A stretch of DNA of 64,000 nucleotides from Arcticibacter tournemirensis (GCF_006716645.1 NZ_VFPL01000001.1:3038001-3102000); one strand, 5' to 3'; shown: positions 52,056-61,374, counted from the stretch's first letter. Notes: generated by a model not told the origin, from the letters alone. A program made the numbers and translations.

Positions 52056-52280
52056 ATGGAAGAACCTTTTGATATTGAATCAGGACATATTACATATTCT
52101 GTATTTCCCGAAGAGGACGGTGTTTATACTATTTTTAAAGAGGGAATTGAGTATATGAAGATCCAGAAAGACGAGGGGGAACAGTGGCTTAAACTAGATC
52201 CTGAGACAGATCTTCCTCTGTTTGACGTTGACGAGGAAGTGAACCTGATAGGCGGCGAGATCCTGCGTTATAAGTTGTAG
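52056..52280 (+). CDS. Small acidic conserved-looking protein
   Basis: A 74-residue acidic, probably soluble protein with alternating strands (HITYSVFPEEDGVYTIF ... LKLDPETDLPLFDVDEE). It resembles small hypothetical proteins in Sphingobacteriaceae, but I cannot name a family. Its last codons and stop are part of a heptamer array (TTATAAG, TTGTAGG), so the array seems to have grown into the gene end. Leaderless promoter just upstream. Confidence 0.5.
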   Translation: MEEPFDIESGHITYSVFPEEDGVYTIFKEGIEYMKIQKDEGEQWLKLDPETDLPLFDVDEEVNLIGGEILRYKL

Positions 52281-52325
52281 GTTGTAAGTTATACGTAGTA
52301 GGGTATAAGTGATACGTTGTAAAAT
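52268..52325. repeat. Heptamer array at end of small gene
   Basis: Units TTATAAG, TTGTAGG, TTGTAAG, TTATACG, TAGTAGG with 7-base period, about eight units. Starts inside the 52056 gene. Confidence 0.65.
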
Positions 52326-52459
52326 AAGCTAATAATTGAGAACCTAAACTTTGTAAGTAATAAATGTAAAGTTTTGCCTTTAGTTTCACCCAGGGACCAG
52401 CGCTTCTCTTGTATACGGTTACTGCCTTCTGTTAAAAAAAGTTAAAAATATTTCTTAAT

Positions 52460-52500
52460 TACGAAATAGTTCGTACTATTGTAATACGAAATTATTCGTA
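52460..52500. promoter_or_regulatory. Twin operator of the BlaI/M56 operon
   Basis: Two 16-bp dyads, TACGAAATAGTTCGTA (52460-52475) and TACGAAATTATTCGTA (52485-52500), centres 25 bases apart, with TACTATTG (-7-like, 52474-52481) between them. Location directly before blaI fits autorepression. Confidence 0.8.
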
Positions 52501-52506
52501 GTTAAG

Positions 52507-52884
52507 ATGAATATAAAACCAACGGATAGCGAGTTAGAAATTCTGCAGATATTATGGCAGAAGAGGGAGTGTACTGTAAGGGAAGTAAATGAAATACTTT
52601 CGGAGGAGCGTGGCGAGGAAGTAGGTTATACTACTACACTCAAGCTTATGCAAATTATGCACGAGAAGGGGATGGTAGAGCGCGATACCAGTTCGCGGAC
52701 TCACATATACAAAGCGTTGATGAATCCCGAACGTACAAGAAACAGCATTCTTAATAAAGTGATTGATACGGTATTTAACGGATCGGCCAGCCAATTGGTG
52801 ATGCAGGCTTTAAGTAACCGGAAATCGTCAAAGGAAGAGATCGAACAGATAAAGAAATATTTGGATCAACTGGATAAAAAATAG
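52507..52884 (+). CDS. BlaI/MecI-family transcriptional repressor
   Basis: A 125-residue BlaI/MecI/CopY-type repressor with a winged HTH (ELEILQILWQKRECTVREVNEIL, about residues 8-30) and a C-terminal dimerisation helix (KEEIEQIKKYLDQLDKK). The adjacent twin dyad operator and the M56 peptidase gene six bases downstream match the BlaI/BlaR1 design, where the M56 protease triggers repressor cleavage. No beta-lactamase gene follows, so the regulated trait is unclear. Confidence 0.92.
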   Translation: MNIKPTDSELEILQILWQKRECTVREVNEILSEERGEEVGYTTTLKLMQIMHEKGMVERDTSSRTHIYKALMNPERTRNSILNKVIDTVFNGSASQLVMQALSNRKSSKEEIEQIKKYLDQLDKK

Positions 52885-52890
52885 AATAGT

Positions 52891-54552
52891 ATGGACACTG
52901 TTAAATTATTTCACGGCTTAACGGAGGCTATGTACGAATCCCTCGGTCAGGGATTAATAATTTATTTGTTAGCCAAATTAATCATATTCCTTCTTCCCTG
53001 GATGGATTCGGCTTTCCGGTTCCGGTTGTTATATATTTCCTTATGTGTTATTTTTCTTCTATTTACCGGACGAATGGTCGAGGTTGCGCTTACAGGGCAG
53101 CAAGTGGCCGAATACCCGGGCGCAGTGATCGGAGCAAACGAAGTCAGCAACGGTGATTTCAGCATTAAGGCAGTAGCCCATAAGTATGCATCGGGAATAG
53201 GGTTATTATATTTGGCGGGCATTCTGGTGCAGACGGCGATATTGATCGCCTCTCTATTGAAGATCCGATGGTATAAGAATCAGAAAAGCCTCCACATTAA
53301 TCAACTGTGGCAGATCAGGATGGAGTCTCTTCAGGAGGTTTTACATATAAAACGGAAGGTGACTTTGTACTTTGGGGAGCGTATTGCCGGGCCCTTTACT
53401 ACGGGGTGGATAAAGCCCGTTATCTTTTTCCCTCTTGCTTCATTAAACAACCTTAGTGTTGAGCAGGTTGAGGCAATCCTTACACACGAACTGGCGCATA
53501 TTAGGCGTAACGACTATTTGTGGAACCTGCTGCAGCGCGTTATGGACATGATTTTATTCTTTAATCCTGTAACGTGGGCTCTTTCTGCAGAGATCAGACG
53601 CGAGCGTGAATATTGTTGTGACGACATGGTGCTGGGGCGGAATTCGTCATCGGTTTCCTATGCAAAAGCTTTGTTCTTACTCGAACAGGAGCGTACAGGT
53701 TATAGCTTAATAATGCAGGCCGGCGGTACCAAAAGAGATTCATTATTAAACCGTATAAAACGATTAACAGATATGGAAACATCAAAATCTACAGGAATAC
53801 CTAAAATAATTGCCCTGACAGGCTTAATGGTCGGTGTGTTGTTTATTGGCTGGACAAAGCCAGCGGAAAAGGTAAAGGAACTATGTGAAGATATACGGAC
53901 TGACACGCTATGTTACACAAGCTTACCCGGTCAGCTACCGGCGAAAACCAATGCACTCAAACTGGCGAGTACATTGGCAACACCTGCGTTGGCAATATCG
54001 GCGGTCAGTCTTGACACGCTGCCTCAGGCTCCGCCAGTTCATCCTGACGTGTCAACTCCTCCTCCTCCTCCTCCAGTTCACCCCATTCTATCCGTTCCAT
54101 CGGCTCCTCCGGTTTCCGCGGTGCCTGTAATGCCTTTAAGTGATTCTATAAAGACGAATATCTTTAAATATTATAACAGTCCTGAGTTTAAAAAACACAT
54201 TGCCGAAATCAGGAAGCATAGTGAGGAGATCAGGAAGAAATTTGAAAGCCCTGAATGGAAGCAGCAGATTGCTAAGATCAGTGCAGAAGCGGAAACTGCG
54301 GCAAAAAACTACAATAGTCCAGAGTTTAAAAAACAGATGGATGAAATAAAAAAGCAGGGAGAAGTGATCAGAAAGCAATTTGAAAGCCCTGAATGGAAGG
54401 CGCGGGTGGAAACGATGAAAAAGCAGGCCGCAGACATGGAAAAACAGTTTAATTCACCTGAATGGAAACAGAAGATGCAGGAATTGGTAGACCATGCTAA
54501 AGAAATGGAACGAAAGGTTGAAGAGGAAAAGAACAAACAAAAGGGTAATTAG
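52891..54552 (+). CDS. M56 (BlaR1-like) membrane metallopeptidase with 23-residue repeats
   Basis: A 553-residue membrane M56 peptidase. Membrane helices flank the zinc motif HELAH (residues 199-203) and the glutamate-bearing EREYCCDD block. After a helix at about 305-322 comes a Pro-rich linker (379-412). Five 23-residue repeats follow (428-542), each starting [Y/F]xSPE[F/W]K with a long charged helix. A BlaR1-type penicillin-binding sensor domain is absent. Cotranscribed with blaI. The repeats are probably a periplasmic coiled-coil sensor; that is inference. Confidence 0.88.
   Translation: MDTVKLFHGLTEAMYESLGQGLIIYLLAKLIIFLLPWMDSAFRFRLLYISLCVIFLLFTGRMVEVALTGQQVAEYPGAVIGANEVSNGDFSIKAVAHKYASGIGLLYLAGILVQTAILIASLLKIRWYKNQKSLHINQLWQIRMESLQEVLHIKRKVTLYFGERIAGPFTTGWIKPVIFFPLASLNNLSVEQVEAILTHELAHIRRNDYLWNLLQRVMDMILFFNPVTWALSAEIRREREYCCDDMVLGRNSSSVSYAKALFLLEQERTGYSLIMQAGGTKRDSLLNRIKRLTDMETSKSTGIPKIIALTGLMVGVLFIGWTKPAEKVKELCEDIRTDTLCYTSLPGQLPAKTNALKLASTLATPALAISAVSLDTLPQAPPVHPDVSTPPPPPPVHPILSVPSAPPVSAVPVMPLSDSIKTNIFKYYNSPEFKKHIAEIRKHSEEIRKKFESPEWKQQIAKISAEAETAAKNYNSPEFKKQMDEIKKQGEVIRKQFESPEWKARVETMKKQAADMEKQFNSPEWKQKMQELVDHAKEMERKVEEEKNKQKGN
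54172..54516 (+). repeat. Five tandem 69-bp coding repeats in the M56 gene
   Basis: Encodes residues 428-542: five units of exactly 23 codons. Units 1 and 3 start YNSPEFK, units 2 and 4 FESPEWK, unit 5 FNSPEWK, pointing to a 46-residue duplication plus one unit. Confidence 0.85.
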
Positions 54553-54586
54553 TAGTAAGTAATAAGTCGTAAGTTTTAGGTGTAAA
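54550..54586. repeat. Heptamer array after M56 gene
   Basis: Short array TAGTAAG, TAATAAG, TCGTAAG, TTTTAGG with 7-base period, starting at the stop codon. Confidence 0.5.
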
Positions 54587-54659
54587 TACACTGATAATCA
54601 TCACTCTATAAACACCAGGCGATATTGCCCTTTAATATAACAATAGTATTAAACAACAA

Positions 54660-54700
54660 AAAAAGGCGGCTGATTGATTTTTAATCCCGCCGCCTTTTTT
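54660..54700. terminator. Bidirectional terminator
   Basis: AAAAGGCGGC / GCCGCCTTTT stem (54661-54670 with 54689-54698) with an 18-base loop and T-runs on both sides, between the convergent M56 gene and gldN. Confidence 0.85.
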
Positions 54701-54715
54701 GCAGTGCAAAGGATA

Positions 54716-55621
54716 TTACTTTCCCGAAGCCACTTTCACTCCTTCAGGAACCTTCCAAAGATTCTTTTTGTACTGGCGGATCTTTTCTTCTGCTTCGGCT
54801 GCGTTGAGCTCTTCCTGAGAGGAGCCGGAACCAAGGGCCGATGATTCGCGTATGATCTTACTTGTAAATTTACGCTGTACAAAAATATCATCCATTGTCA
54901 TTTCAAACATGTCACGATCAGGGTCGGATACATCCATTTTTACAAGAGTATATCGCAGTTGAGGGAAATATAACCAGAACGCGGGTGTAGAACCCACCGC
55001 CAGAGCTGTTGAATCCGATGTTGTGATATCCATCAGTGGAGCTACGCCGACAATACGTGTTTCTACCTTTCCCCGTTGTTTATCCAGGAAAATATCTTCT
55101 TTAATTCTGAACTTAGAAATCTTCTCAGGATTGAACTCGTTTAGCATCATCTTTGAATCGATTTGGTTCCCGTCCTGGTCGAAGATAGGTACCAGTACGC
55201 TATCCTGAAATCTGGCTTGCCCCTGAAGCGCTGTAAGCTTGTGGGTGAAACTTTCATCGGTTGGCTCGTAAGGTGTTAACTTACCCGCCGCTATATCTTT
55301 CATGATCGCTTCGATCAGGGTTTTTCCTGGAATAGCAAGAGCGAAATTCGTTTTATCATGAATGTCGATATCTCTCCACACACGTTTGTAAAAACGGATA
55401 TTGCTTTTGTTTACGTCAGGATACTTAAACGGGATGGCACTCTCGAGTACTTTATTGGCATTGTAGAAGCCATCTGTTTGTGGAATGGTATCAGCCAGCA
55501 CAGCATCTTTAGATTCTGCTGAACCTACAGCTGGCGAAGTGCTTTCAGAAGGGAACATTTCCTGCGCTTTCAACGAAAAAGCCCCGGCAAGAAATATTGA
55601 TAATACAACAACAGTTTTCAT
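54716..55621 (-). CDS. gldN: GldN-like T9SS component
   Basis: A 301-residue precursor with signal peptide (to about residue 19, SLKAQ). The family motif FYKRVWRDIDIHDK-N (about residues 78-92) and the YFPQLRYTLVK...DDIFVQRKF block mark it as GldN/PorN, the periplasmic ring protein that binds GldK in the type IX secretion system. It is preceded 31 bases upstream by a GldK-like gene and not by gldL or gldM. Terminator immediately after. Confidence 0.88.
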   Translation of the reverse strand: MKTVVVLSIFLAGAFSLKAQEMFPSESTSPAVGSAESKDAVLADTIPQTDGFYNANKVLESAIPFKYPDVNKSNIRFYKRVWRDIDIHDKTNFALAIPGKTLIEAIMKDIAAGKLTPYEPTDESFTHKLTALQGQARFQDSVLVPIFDQDGNQIDSKMMLNEFNPEKISKFRIKEDIFLDKQRGKVETRIVGVAPLMDITTSDSTALAVGSTPAFWLYFPQLRYTLVKMDVSDPDRDMFEMTMDDIFVQRKFTSKIIRESSALGSGSSQEELNAAEAEEKIRQYKKNLWKVPEGVKVASGK

Positions 55622-55652
55622 AGTTTCAGTTTAATAGATTTCCATTTAACAA

Positions 55653-56888
55653 TTATTTTGCTTTAATTTTTGATGAAGGTATTTCGATGGCAGACATTAC
55701 GCACCTGAAACCAATATAGGAATGCGGCATATCTTGATTTTCGTAGTTACGGGTAGAGCTGTTCAGCAATAATCCAGGATCCTTCCATGAGCCTCCTCTT
55801 ACAACTTTGCGTCTGCGAACTTCTCCATCATTTTCAGTCGCATCATAGAGCAATACAGGGTTAAGGTCGTTAACAAACTCAATGGCAGAAGGGCTATAAG
55901 CGTCCAGTGTCCATTCAGAAACATTTCCGGCCATATTGTAAATTCCGAAGGCGTTAGCGGAATACGACTTTACAGGTAATGTAAATGTTGCGCCATCTTT
56001 GGAGTAGAGGCCTTCACCTTGCTTGAAGTTGGCTGCTACTTTATTTTTGTTAGCGTCTTCGGGATCTGTTTTCCCCTCGGCGGCGTATTGCCATTGCGCT
56101 TCCGTAGGCAGGCTGAAGGTGAATATAAAGTCTTTGAGATATGAATTCTTCTTTAAGCTTGCAGAGAATTCTTTACCGCGCCAATCGGTGTAAGCACGTG
56201 CCTGTTTCCAGGTAACGCCCACTACGGGGTGGTTATCGAAGGAGCTATGATAAAAATAATTCTCGTCCATCATAGCCATTTGAGCATTAGGAAAGTCTTT
56301 TGACCAAATACCTTCAGCAGGCATTACAGAAACGGTATCGGTAACATATTCATTGTTATTAGATCCGCCAGCTCTTAAATAGGTGAAACGGTATTTCAAT
56401 ACCTCAGGATTTAACATTTTACGGTCACCCCGCATCACAAACATCGGAGCCAGTTTATCCTGTACTGACGGGATATCAAAAGGGGAGCTCTTTTTAACCT
56501 TATCCCAGTCTATTAACTTACGTGTTACTGCGGTAGCGCCGGAACCCTCCTTCACTGTTTTAAAATAAGAATCATCCTTCAGGTAGTTTGTTACGGCAAT
56601 TGAATCAGCTACCCAGTTTACAAACTGGCGGTATTGCTTATTGGATACTTCGGTCTTGTCTATAAAGAATGCACTTAAGCTGACATTTTTTCCTTCCGAG
56701 AGTGTATCAGTCCCGGTTTTATATAAAATAGTTCCAGAAGGTATATAAGCCATTCCCGGAGGAGCTGGCAGATTCTTCCCGCCATATTGAGGGAAGGAGG
56801 TACGTGCGTTTTTCTGGTTAAAGGCCGACATAAATAACACGACGACGAAGCCTAGAAAAATGGTATATGATACAGATAATTTCAACAT
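55653..56888 (-). CDS. gldK: GldK-like T9SS protein (FGE-sulfatase fold), no lipobox
   Basis: A 411-residue protein of the GldK/PorK type with an FGE-sulfatase-like domain: GMAYIPSG, DKTEVSNKQYRQFVNW, GVTWKQARAYTDWRGKEF, GIYNMAGNVSEW and VVRGGSW ... GFRCV. GldK is normally a lipoprotein of the T9SS outer ring; here the hydrophobic N terminus (about residues 5-25) has no cysteine, so lipidation is not expected. It is in an operon with a barrel gene upstream (20-base gap) and gldN downstream, without gldL/gldM. Confidence 0.83.
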   Translation of the reverse strand: MLKLSVSYTIFLGFVVVLFMSAFNQKNARTSFPQYGGKNLPAPPGMAYIPSGTILYKTGTDTLSEGKNVSLSAFFIDKTEVSNKQYRQFVNWVADSIAVTNYLKDDSYFKTVKEGSGATAVTRKLIDWDKVKKSSPFDIPSVQDKLAPMFVMRGDRKMLNPEVLKYRFTYLRAGGSNNNEYVTDTVSVMPAEGIWSKDFPNAQMAMMDENYFYHSSFDNHPVVGVTWKQARAYTDWRGKEFSASLKKNSYLKDFIFTFSLPTEAQWQYAAEGKTDPEDANKNKVAANFKQGEGLYSKDGATFTLPVKSYSANAFGIYNMAGNVSEWTLDAYSPSAIEFVNDLNPVLLYDATENDGEVRRRKVVRGGSWKDPGLLLNSSTRNYENQDMPHSYIGFRCVMSAIEIPSSKIKAK

Positions 56889-56908
56889 ATTATAAGAAAT
56901 GAAATAAA

Positions 56909-57667
56909 CTACTTTTTAACAAAAAGGGCCTTTTGAATCCCTACAGACCAGTATGAATAGAAATCTTTATGCTCACTGTACATTGGAGCAAAGCCATCCA
57001 GGCGGTCTGCGGTTGATACATTTAACTGATAATTAATGTTTACGGACCACGTTGGCCCGGTCATTGACTGTTTGAACGGAATGTCGATTCCGACATTTAA
57101 CGGAATGACTGTTGCTGTTTTATCATAGGTGCCATAAGCGTCATCAAAAAGCTGGCGGGTATTTCCCTCATTAATTTTTGCGTTAACATCGCTTCTTATC
57201 AGACCAATACCGACACCTGCATAAGCATAGGCGAGATAACCCGCCAGTCCTTGCTTTTTGAGAGAATAGAGCCCGTAATTTTTCTTTGCGGCGTAAAACT
57301 GGCCTGCACGAATCTTTATATTGAAATTGCCGGCCATGAAATCATTTTTAAAACTTCCGAAATTTGCTTCCCCTTTTAAATTTCCAGCCTGCAAGTTTAT
57401 TCCCGCTGAGAAGAAGGGACTGAGATGGAAATCAAAGTTTGCACTTCCGGCATATCCAACGGGTTCGTTTTTAAAATCACCGTGAAGATTGGTTCCCCCG
57501 AAACCAAGTCCGACACTGAATGGAGAAGAGAATTGTGCCTTTAAGCTTGTAAAACAGCCCGCACAAAGGATTAATACAGAGCAAATAACTTTTTTGCCAC
57601 GTACATTTATCTTATAGATTTTATTCATAAATAGATAAAAAGTAAAGTAAGTCAACAACTTTTTCAC
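56909..57667 (-). CDS. Outer-membrane beta-barrel protein, first gene of gldKN operon
   Basis: A 252-residue protein; the Met at 57628 (MNKIYKINV) may be the true start, since it gives a normal signal peptide (KKVICSVLILCAGCFTSLKAQ). The mature region has repeated aromatic strands and ends WSVGIQKALFV, typical of barrel proteins. Specific family not assigned, though a PorP/PorT-like barrel is imaginable from the context. Gap to gldK of 20 bases. Confidence 0.65.
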   Translation of the reverse strand: MKKLLTYFTFYLFMNKIYKINVRGKKVICSVLILCAGCFTSLKAQFSSPFSVGLGFGGTNLHGDFKNEPVGYAGSANFDFHLSPFFSAGINLQAGNLKGEANFGSFKNDFMAGNFNIKIRAGQFYAAKKNYGLYSLKKQGLAGYLAYAYAGVGIGLIRSDVNAKINEGNTRQLFDDAYGTYDKTATVIPLNVGIDIPFKQSMTGPTWSVNINYQLNVSTADRLDGFAPMYSEHKDFYSYWSVGIQKALFVKK

Positions 57668-57797
57668 CTATCGTTGCCCGACCGTTAAACAGATGTGGCA
57701 ACAAATAGTTTGAGGACATGTTAAAAAATATGATATAAGAGTCTGAAGCAATAAACAATTATATGCTAAAACATGTTTAATAACTTATCAGACAGAT

Positions 57798-58424
57798 ATG
57801 AAGGCAATAAAAAAAATATTTTTCTCAATTCTTACAGGGATGGTATTGAGCGCGTGCGGAACGTCGACGCAAATTGTGGGATCATGGAAGAAGGGCGGGG
57901 CTGATACTTTAACTTACAAAAAGGTGCTTGTTGCGGCGTTGACCAACAATTTGCAGGCTAAACAAAAAGTGGAGAATGCGCTTGCGGCCGTTTTTTCAGT
58001 CAGGGGAGCTACCGTTTCAAGAAGTCTGGATGTGTTCCCTCCGGACATTGAAAGCAAGAATAATAAAGACAAGGATGCATTTCTGAAGAAGATTAAGGAT
58101 TATGATACTGATTTGATTGTGACCAATGCAGTGGTTGATAAAAAGACTCAGGAACGTTACATGGGTGGCGGTTATGCGCCCTGGGGCTGGGCTGGTAATT
58201 TCGGCGGGTATTACCGAGGGTATTACGGCCGCTTTTATGACCCCGGATACTATACTTTAGATAAGGTATATTATTTAGAGACCAACGTATTTGATGCGAA
58301 AACCGATCAGCTTATATGGTCTGCTCAGTCGAGAACCTACAACCCATCAAGTCTGAACAGCTTTATTGATGATTATGCAAAAGTTATTGTAGAAAAGATG
58401 ACCAATGATGGTATTTTAAAATAA
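57798..58424 (+). CDS. DUF4136-like lipoprotein
   Basis: A 208-residue precursor with a lipobox (TGMVLSAC, Cys20). The early KVLVAALTNNLQAKQKVENAL segment, the Gly/Tyr-rich insert (GGYYRGYYGRFYDPG) and the YLETNVFDAKTDQLIWSA strand near the C terminus resemble DUF4136-like lipoproteins. Location outer or inner membrane unknown. It is convergent with pckG, sharing a terminator. Confidence 0.65.
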   Translation: MKAIKKIFFSILTGMVLSACGTSTQIVGSWKKGGADTLTYKKVLVAALTNNLQAKQKVENALAAVFSVRGATVSRSLDVFPPDIESKNNKDKDAFLKKIKDYDTDLIVTNAVVDKKTQERYMGGGYAPWGWAGNFGGYYRGYYGRFYDPGYYTLDKVYYLETNVFDAKTDQLIWSAQSRTYNPSSLNSFIDDYAKVIVEKMTNDGILK

Positions 58425-58460
58425 CGAAAAAGAAGAAGTTTGACTAAATACGCTCTCAAA

Positions 58461-58492
58461 AAAAAACCGCCTCTATTTGAGACGGTTTTTTT
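58461..58492. terminator. Bidirectional terminator before pckG end
   Basis: A-run, ACCGCCTC / GAGACGGT stem with a TATTT loop and T-run, between the DUF4136-like gene and pckG. One C-A mismatch. Confidence 0.8.
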
Positions 58493-58506
58493 ATACTTAA
58501 TAAGTA

Positions 58507-60378
58507 TTATGCTTCATCTGGCTGTAAACCCCAGTGAGCTGGAGAACGCCATAGAGCTGAAAGTAATAATTCTCTCATGTAGAAGAATTCCTTAGGAAGC
58601 TTGTCGTACATTCTTTGGAATAATTCGTCATGGCTCTGAATTTCTTTCTTCCATGCTTCTCTGTCAACTTCCATGATCTTCTCGAAATCTTGTCTGGAGA
58701 AGTCAAGACCAGTCCAGTCCATGTCTTCGTAACGAGGCATGTAACCAATAGGACTTTCAACGGCACTTGTTTTACCAGTAACCCTTTGAACGATCCATTT
58801 TAGAGCACGCATGTTATCGCTGTATCCTGGCCACAGGAATTTTCCGTTTTCGTCTTTTCTGAACCAGTTTACACAGAAGATACGTGGTGCCTTAGGAAGG
58901 CTGCGACCAAACTGTAACCAGTGGTTGAAGTAATCAGCCATGTGATATCCGCAGAAAGGAAGCATTGCAAATGGGTCACGACGAACTTTACCGATTTCGC
59001 CAAATGCAGCAGCAGTCATTTCAGAACCGATAGTTGAAGCAGTGTACACTCCGAAGTTCCAGTTGAATGCCTGGTGTACCAAAGGCACAGTGCTTGCGCG
59101 ACGGCCACCGAATACGAATGCTTCTACAGGAACACCCTGTGGATCTTCCCATTTAGGGTCGATAGAAGGACATTGGTAAGCAGGGGCGGTAAAACGTGAG
59201 TTTGGATGTGCAACCAGTTCGCCGCTTGCAGGATCGTGTTTTTTACCTTTCCAGTTAGTGATATTTTCAGGAGCCTTGTCAGTTAAGCCTTCCCACCAGA
59301 TATCACCATCAGGAGTAACACCTACGTTAGTGAAGATAGCGTTGCTGCCTAAAGTCTTCATTGCGTTAGGATTGGTATGCTCGTTGGTACCTGGAGCTAC
59401 GCCGAAGTAACCGTTTTCAGGATTGATAGCGTAAAGTTTTCCATCAGGACCTGGTTTGATCCATGCAATATCATCACCTACTGTAGTGATCTTCCAGTCA
59501 CTCATTGATGCTGGAGGAATAAGCATTGCAAAGTTGGTTTTACCGCAAGCACTTGGGAATGCAGCGGCGATGTAGGTTTTTTCCTTTTCAGGGCTTTCTA
59601 CACCGAGGATAAGCATGTGTTCAGCCAGCCATCCTTCTTCTTTACCCATTACAGAGGCAATACGAAGAGCAAGACATTTCTTACCTAATAATGCGTTACC
59701 ACCATAACCTGATCCGTAAGAAACGATAGATCTTTCTTCAGGGTAATGTACAATGTATTTAACAGTTGGGTTACAAGGCCATTTTACATCTTCCTGACCG
59801 TCAGCTAAAGGAGCGCCAACAGTGTGAAGACATTTAACGAATTCGCCTTTAGTACCTAATTGCTCTAATACTTTTGTTCCAACTCTGGTCATGATATGCA
59901 TGTTAAGAACTACATATTCAGAGTCAGATAATTCAACACCAATTTTAGAGATAGGAGAACCGATAGGACCCATGCAGAAAGGAACGATATAAAGAGTACG
60001 ACCCTTCATACAACCTTTCATAAGGCCTTCAAGGGTTTTCTTCATTTCTTTAGGCTCTGTCCAGTTATTAGTAGGACCAGCATCTTCTTTTGTTCTGCTA
60101 CAGATAAAAGTTTTATCTTCAACACGTGCAACATCACTTGGATCAGAGAAGCAAGCATAGCTATTAGGCCATTTCTTTTCGTCAAGCTTAATAAATGTGC
60201 CTTTCTCAACCATTTTATTTGCTAACTCATCATATTCTCTCTTGGAACCGTCACACAGATAAACTGCGTCAGGAGTTGTCAATTCAATAACTTCTTTGAT
60301 CCAGCTTTTGAGGTCTTCATGCTGGAGTGCGTTTAGTGCATCGCTCATGTTTGTTGGTTTAAATAATACGTCGTTCAT
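58507..60378 (-). CDS. pckG: GTP-dependent phosphoenolpyruvate carboxykinase
   Basis: A 623-residue GTP-type PEPCK, which converts oxaloacetate and GTP to PEP, GDP and CO2. The kinase loop PSACGKTN (residues 275-282, reactive Cys278) is diagnostic of the GTP family. Other family stretches are [22 protein letters not shown] and FGGRR. Met11 is an alternative start. Codon choice looks strongly biased, suggesting high expression. Monocistronic. Confidence 0.96.
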   Translation of the reverse strand: MNDVLFKPTNMSDALNALQHEDLKSWIKEVIELTTPDAVYLCDGSKREYDELANKMVEKGTFIKLDEKKWPNSYACFSDPSDVARVEDKTFICSRTKEDAGPTNNWTEPKEMKKTLEGLMKGCMKGRTLYIVPFCMGPIGSPISKIGVELSDSEYVVLNMHIMTRVGTKVLEQLGTKGEFVKCLHTVGAPLADGQEDVKWPCNPTVKYIVHYPEERSIVSYGSGYGGNALLGKKCLALRIASVMGKEEGWLAEHMLILGVESPEKEKTYIAAAFPSACGKTNFAMLIPPASMSDWKITTVGDDIAWIKPGPDGKLYAINPENGYFGVAPGTNEHTNPNAMKTLGSNAIFTNVGVTPDGDIWWEGLTDKAPENITNWKGKKHDPASGELVAHPNSRFTAPAYQCPSIDPKWEDPQGVPVEAFVFGGRRASTVPLVHQAFNWNFGVYTASTIGSEMTAAAFGEIGKVRRDPFAMLPFCGYHMADYFNHWLQFGRSLPKAPRIFCVNWFRKDENGKFLWPGYSDNMRALKWIVQRVTGKTSAVESPIGYMPRYEDMDWTGLDFSRQDFEKIMEVDREAWKKEIQSHDELFQRMYDKLPKEFFYMRELLLSALWRSPAHWGLQPDEA

Positions 60379-60707
60379 GTTATTCGATTTATATGTTATA
60401 GGCTCTTTATTATTTAAATCCCATGGCAGGAGAACTCTTCTGTATTCTATGTCGGCAATCTATTTGGTAACGTTTGTTAACTGTTACGGTGCGTTCTTTT
60501 ATGCCTTGGAATTTGGTACATAGTTAGCAATAAGACTCGGTTTCGTATATGACTGTGGTCATTATTTGAAATGTATTTTATCATGTTTAAGACGGGGAAA
60601 GATCATGACCTGTTGTAAAGATTGAATTTTTATTCACAGGTATTAATTAAGGCTTTAATAAAAGTTGCCTTTCCTTGCAAAAAGAACATTTGGTTAGTTT
60701 CAGGGTG

Positions 60708-60738
60708 CAAAAATAAACCAATTCTAAGAACGAATCAA
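60708..60738 (-). promoter_or_regulatory. Putative pckG promoter with long leader
   Basis: TTG(60738-60736)-20 bases-TATTTTTG(60715-60708) on the minus strand. Correct consensus and spacing, but it would leave a leader of roughly 320 bases. Confidence 0.35.
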
Positions 60739-60795
60739 TTATATTCGGATTTGCGTTTTGCTAAAATTATTAGTATAATACAATGGGAAAATTAA

Positions 60796-60803
60796 TATTT
60801 TTG
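60796..60803 (+). promoter_or_regulatory. -7 box of hypothetical gene, leaderless
   Basis: TATTTTTG five bases before the ATG at 60809. No good -33 at standard spacing. Confidence 0.45.
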
Positions 60804-60808
60804 TCGTT

Positions 60809-61276
60809 ATGAAACTAAGCACAAAGGAAACGCTGGAAATTTTTGCCCGCTACATCGGCAAACATGTGTGGATTGAGAACCTCAGGGGCTTAAATAATGA
60901 ATTAACTCATCAGTGCGGACTACTCAAAGGACTGAAGGAAGATGCAATATTAATAAGTTATGTTTCGCGACTTTTATGGATGCCGGTAAATGATGAAGCA
61001 ACCGCTCTCTATAGGTATAAACTATTGCTTCATCCCTTAAGCCGGCTTACAGAAGATATTATGGCTACTGCAAATAGTCTTCCGGCCTCTGGCTTTATTT
61101 CCCAATATTACGTGAGGCTTGGATTCGACATGCCTGTATTTATAGCGCCGGATCATCCGGGTAACTGCAAAACAGTAGCTGAGCTGGATTTGGCAGATTA
61201 CCGGTCGCCGCGGGAGATTCTGGAATTAAATTATTCAGAGGCTGCGAGTACCAGCCAAACCAGTATCATTTTATAA
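60809..61276 (+). CDS. Hypothetical protein, 155 residues
   Basis: Not recognised. Soluble, helical at the N terminus (STKETLEIFARYIGKHVWIE), with a DHPGNCKTVAELD segment near residue 108. No signal peptide. Leaderless promoter. Divergent from pckG, upstream of ald by about 190 bases. Confidence 0.5.
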   Translation: MKLSTKETLEIFARYIGKHVWIENLRGLNNELTHQCGLLKGLKEDAILISYVSRLLWMPVNDEATALYRYKLLLHPLSRLTEDIMATANSLPASGFISQYYVRLGFDMPVFIAPDHPGNCKTVAELDLADYRSPREILELNYSEAASTSQTSIIL

Positions 61277-61374
61277 ATAAGGTCCCCCTATATCGGAGCA
61301 ATAGAGAGAGGTGAAAGCAACTTGCGGAAATATGCTTTTTTTTGAAGAAAATTGCAGAAACACAGCCGTATTAC

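Larger units (their letters stand above)
60379..60808. other. 430-base divergent intergenic region
   Basis: No gene. Minus-strand TTG (60738-60736), 20-base spacer and TATTTTTG (60715-60708) could be a pckG promoter, giving an about 320-base leader. The 60796-60803 box serves the plus-strand gene. Otherwise A/T-rich DNA with nothing recognisable. Confidence 0.45.
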
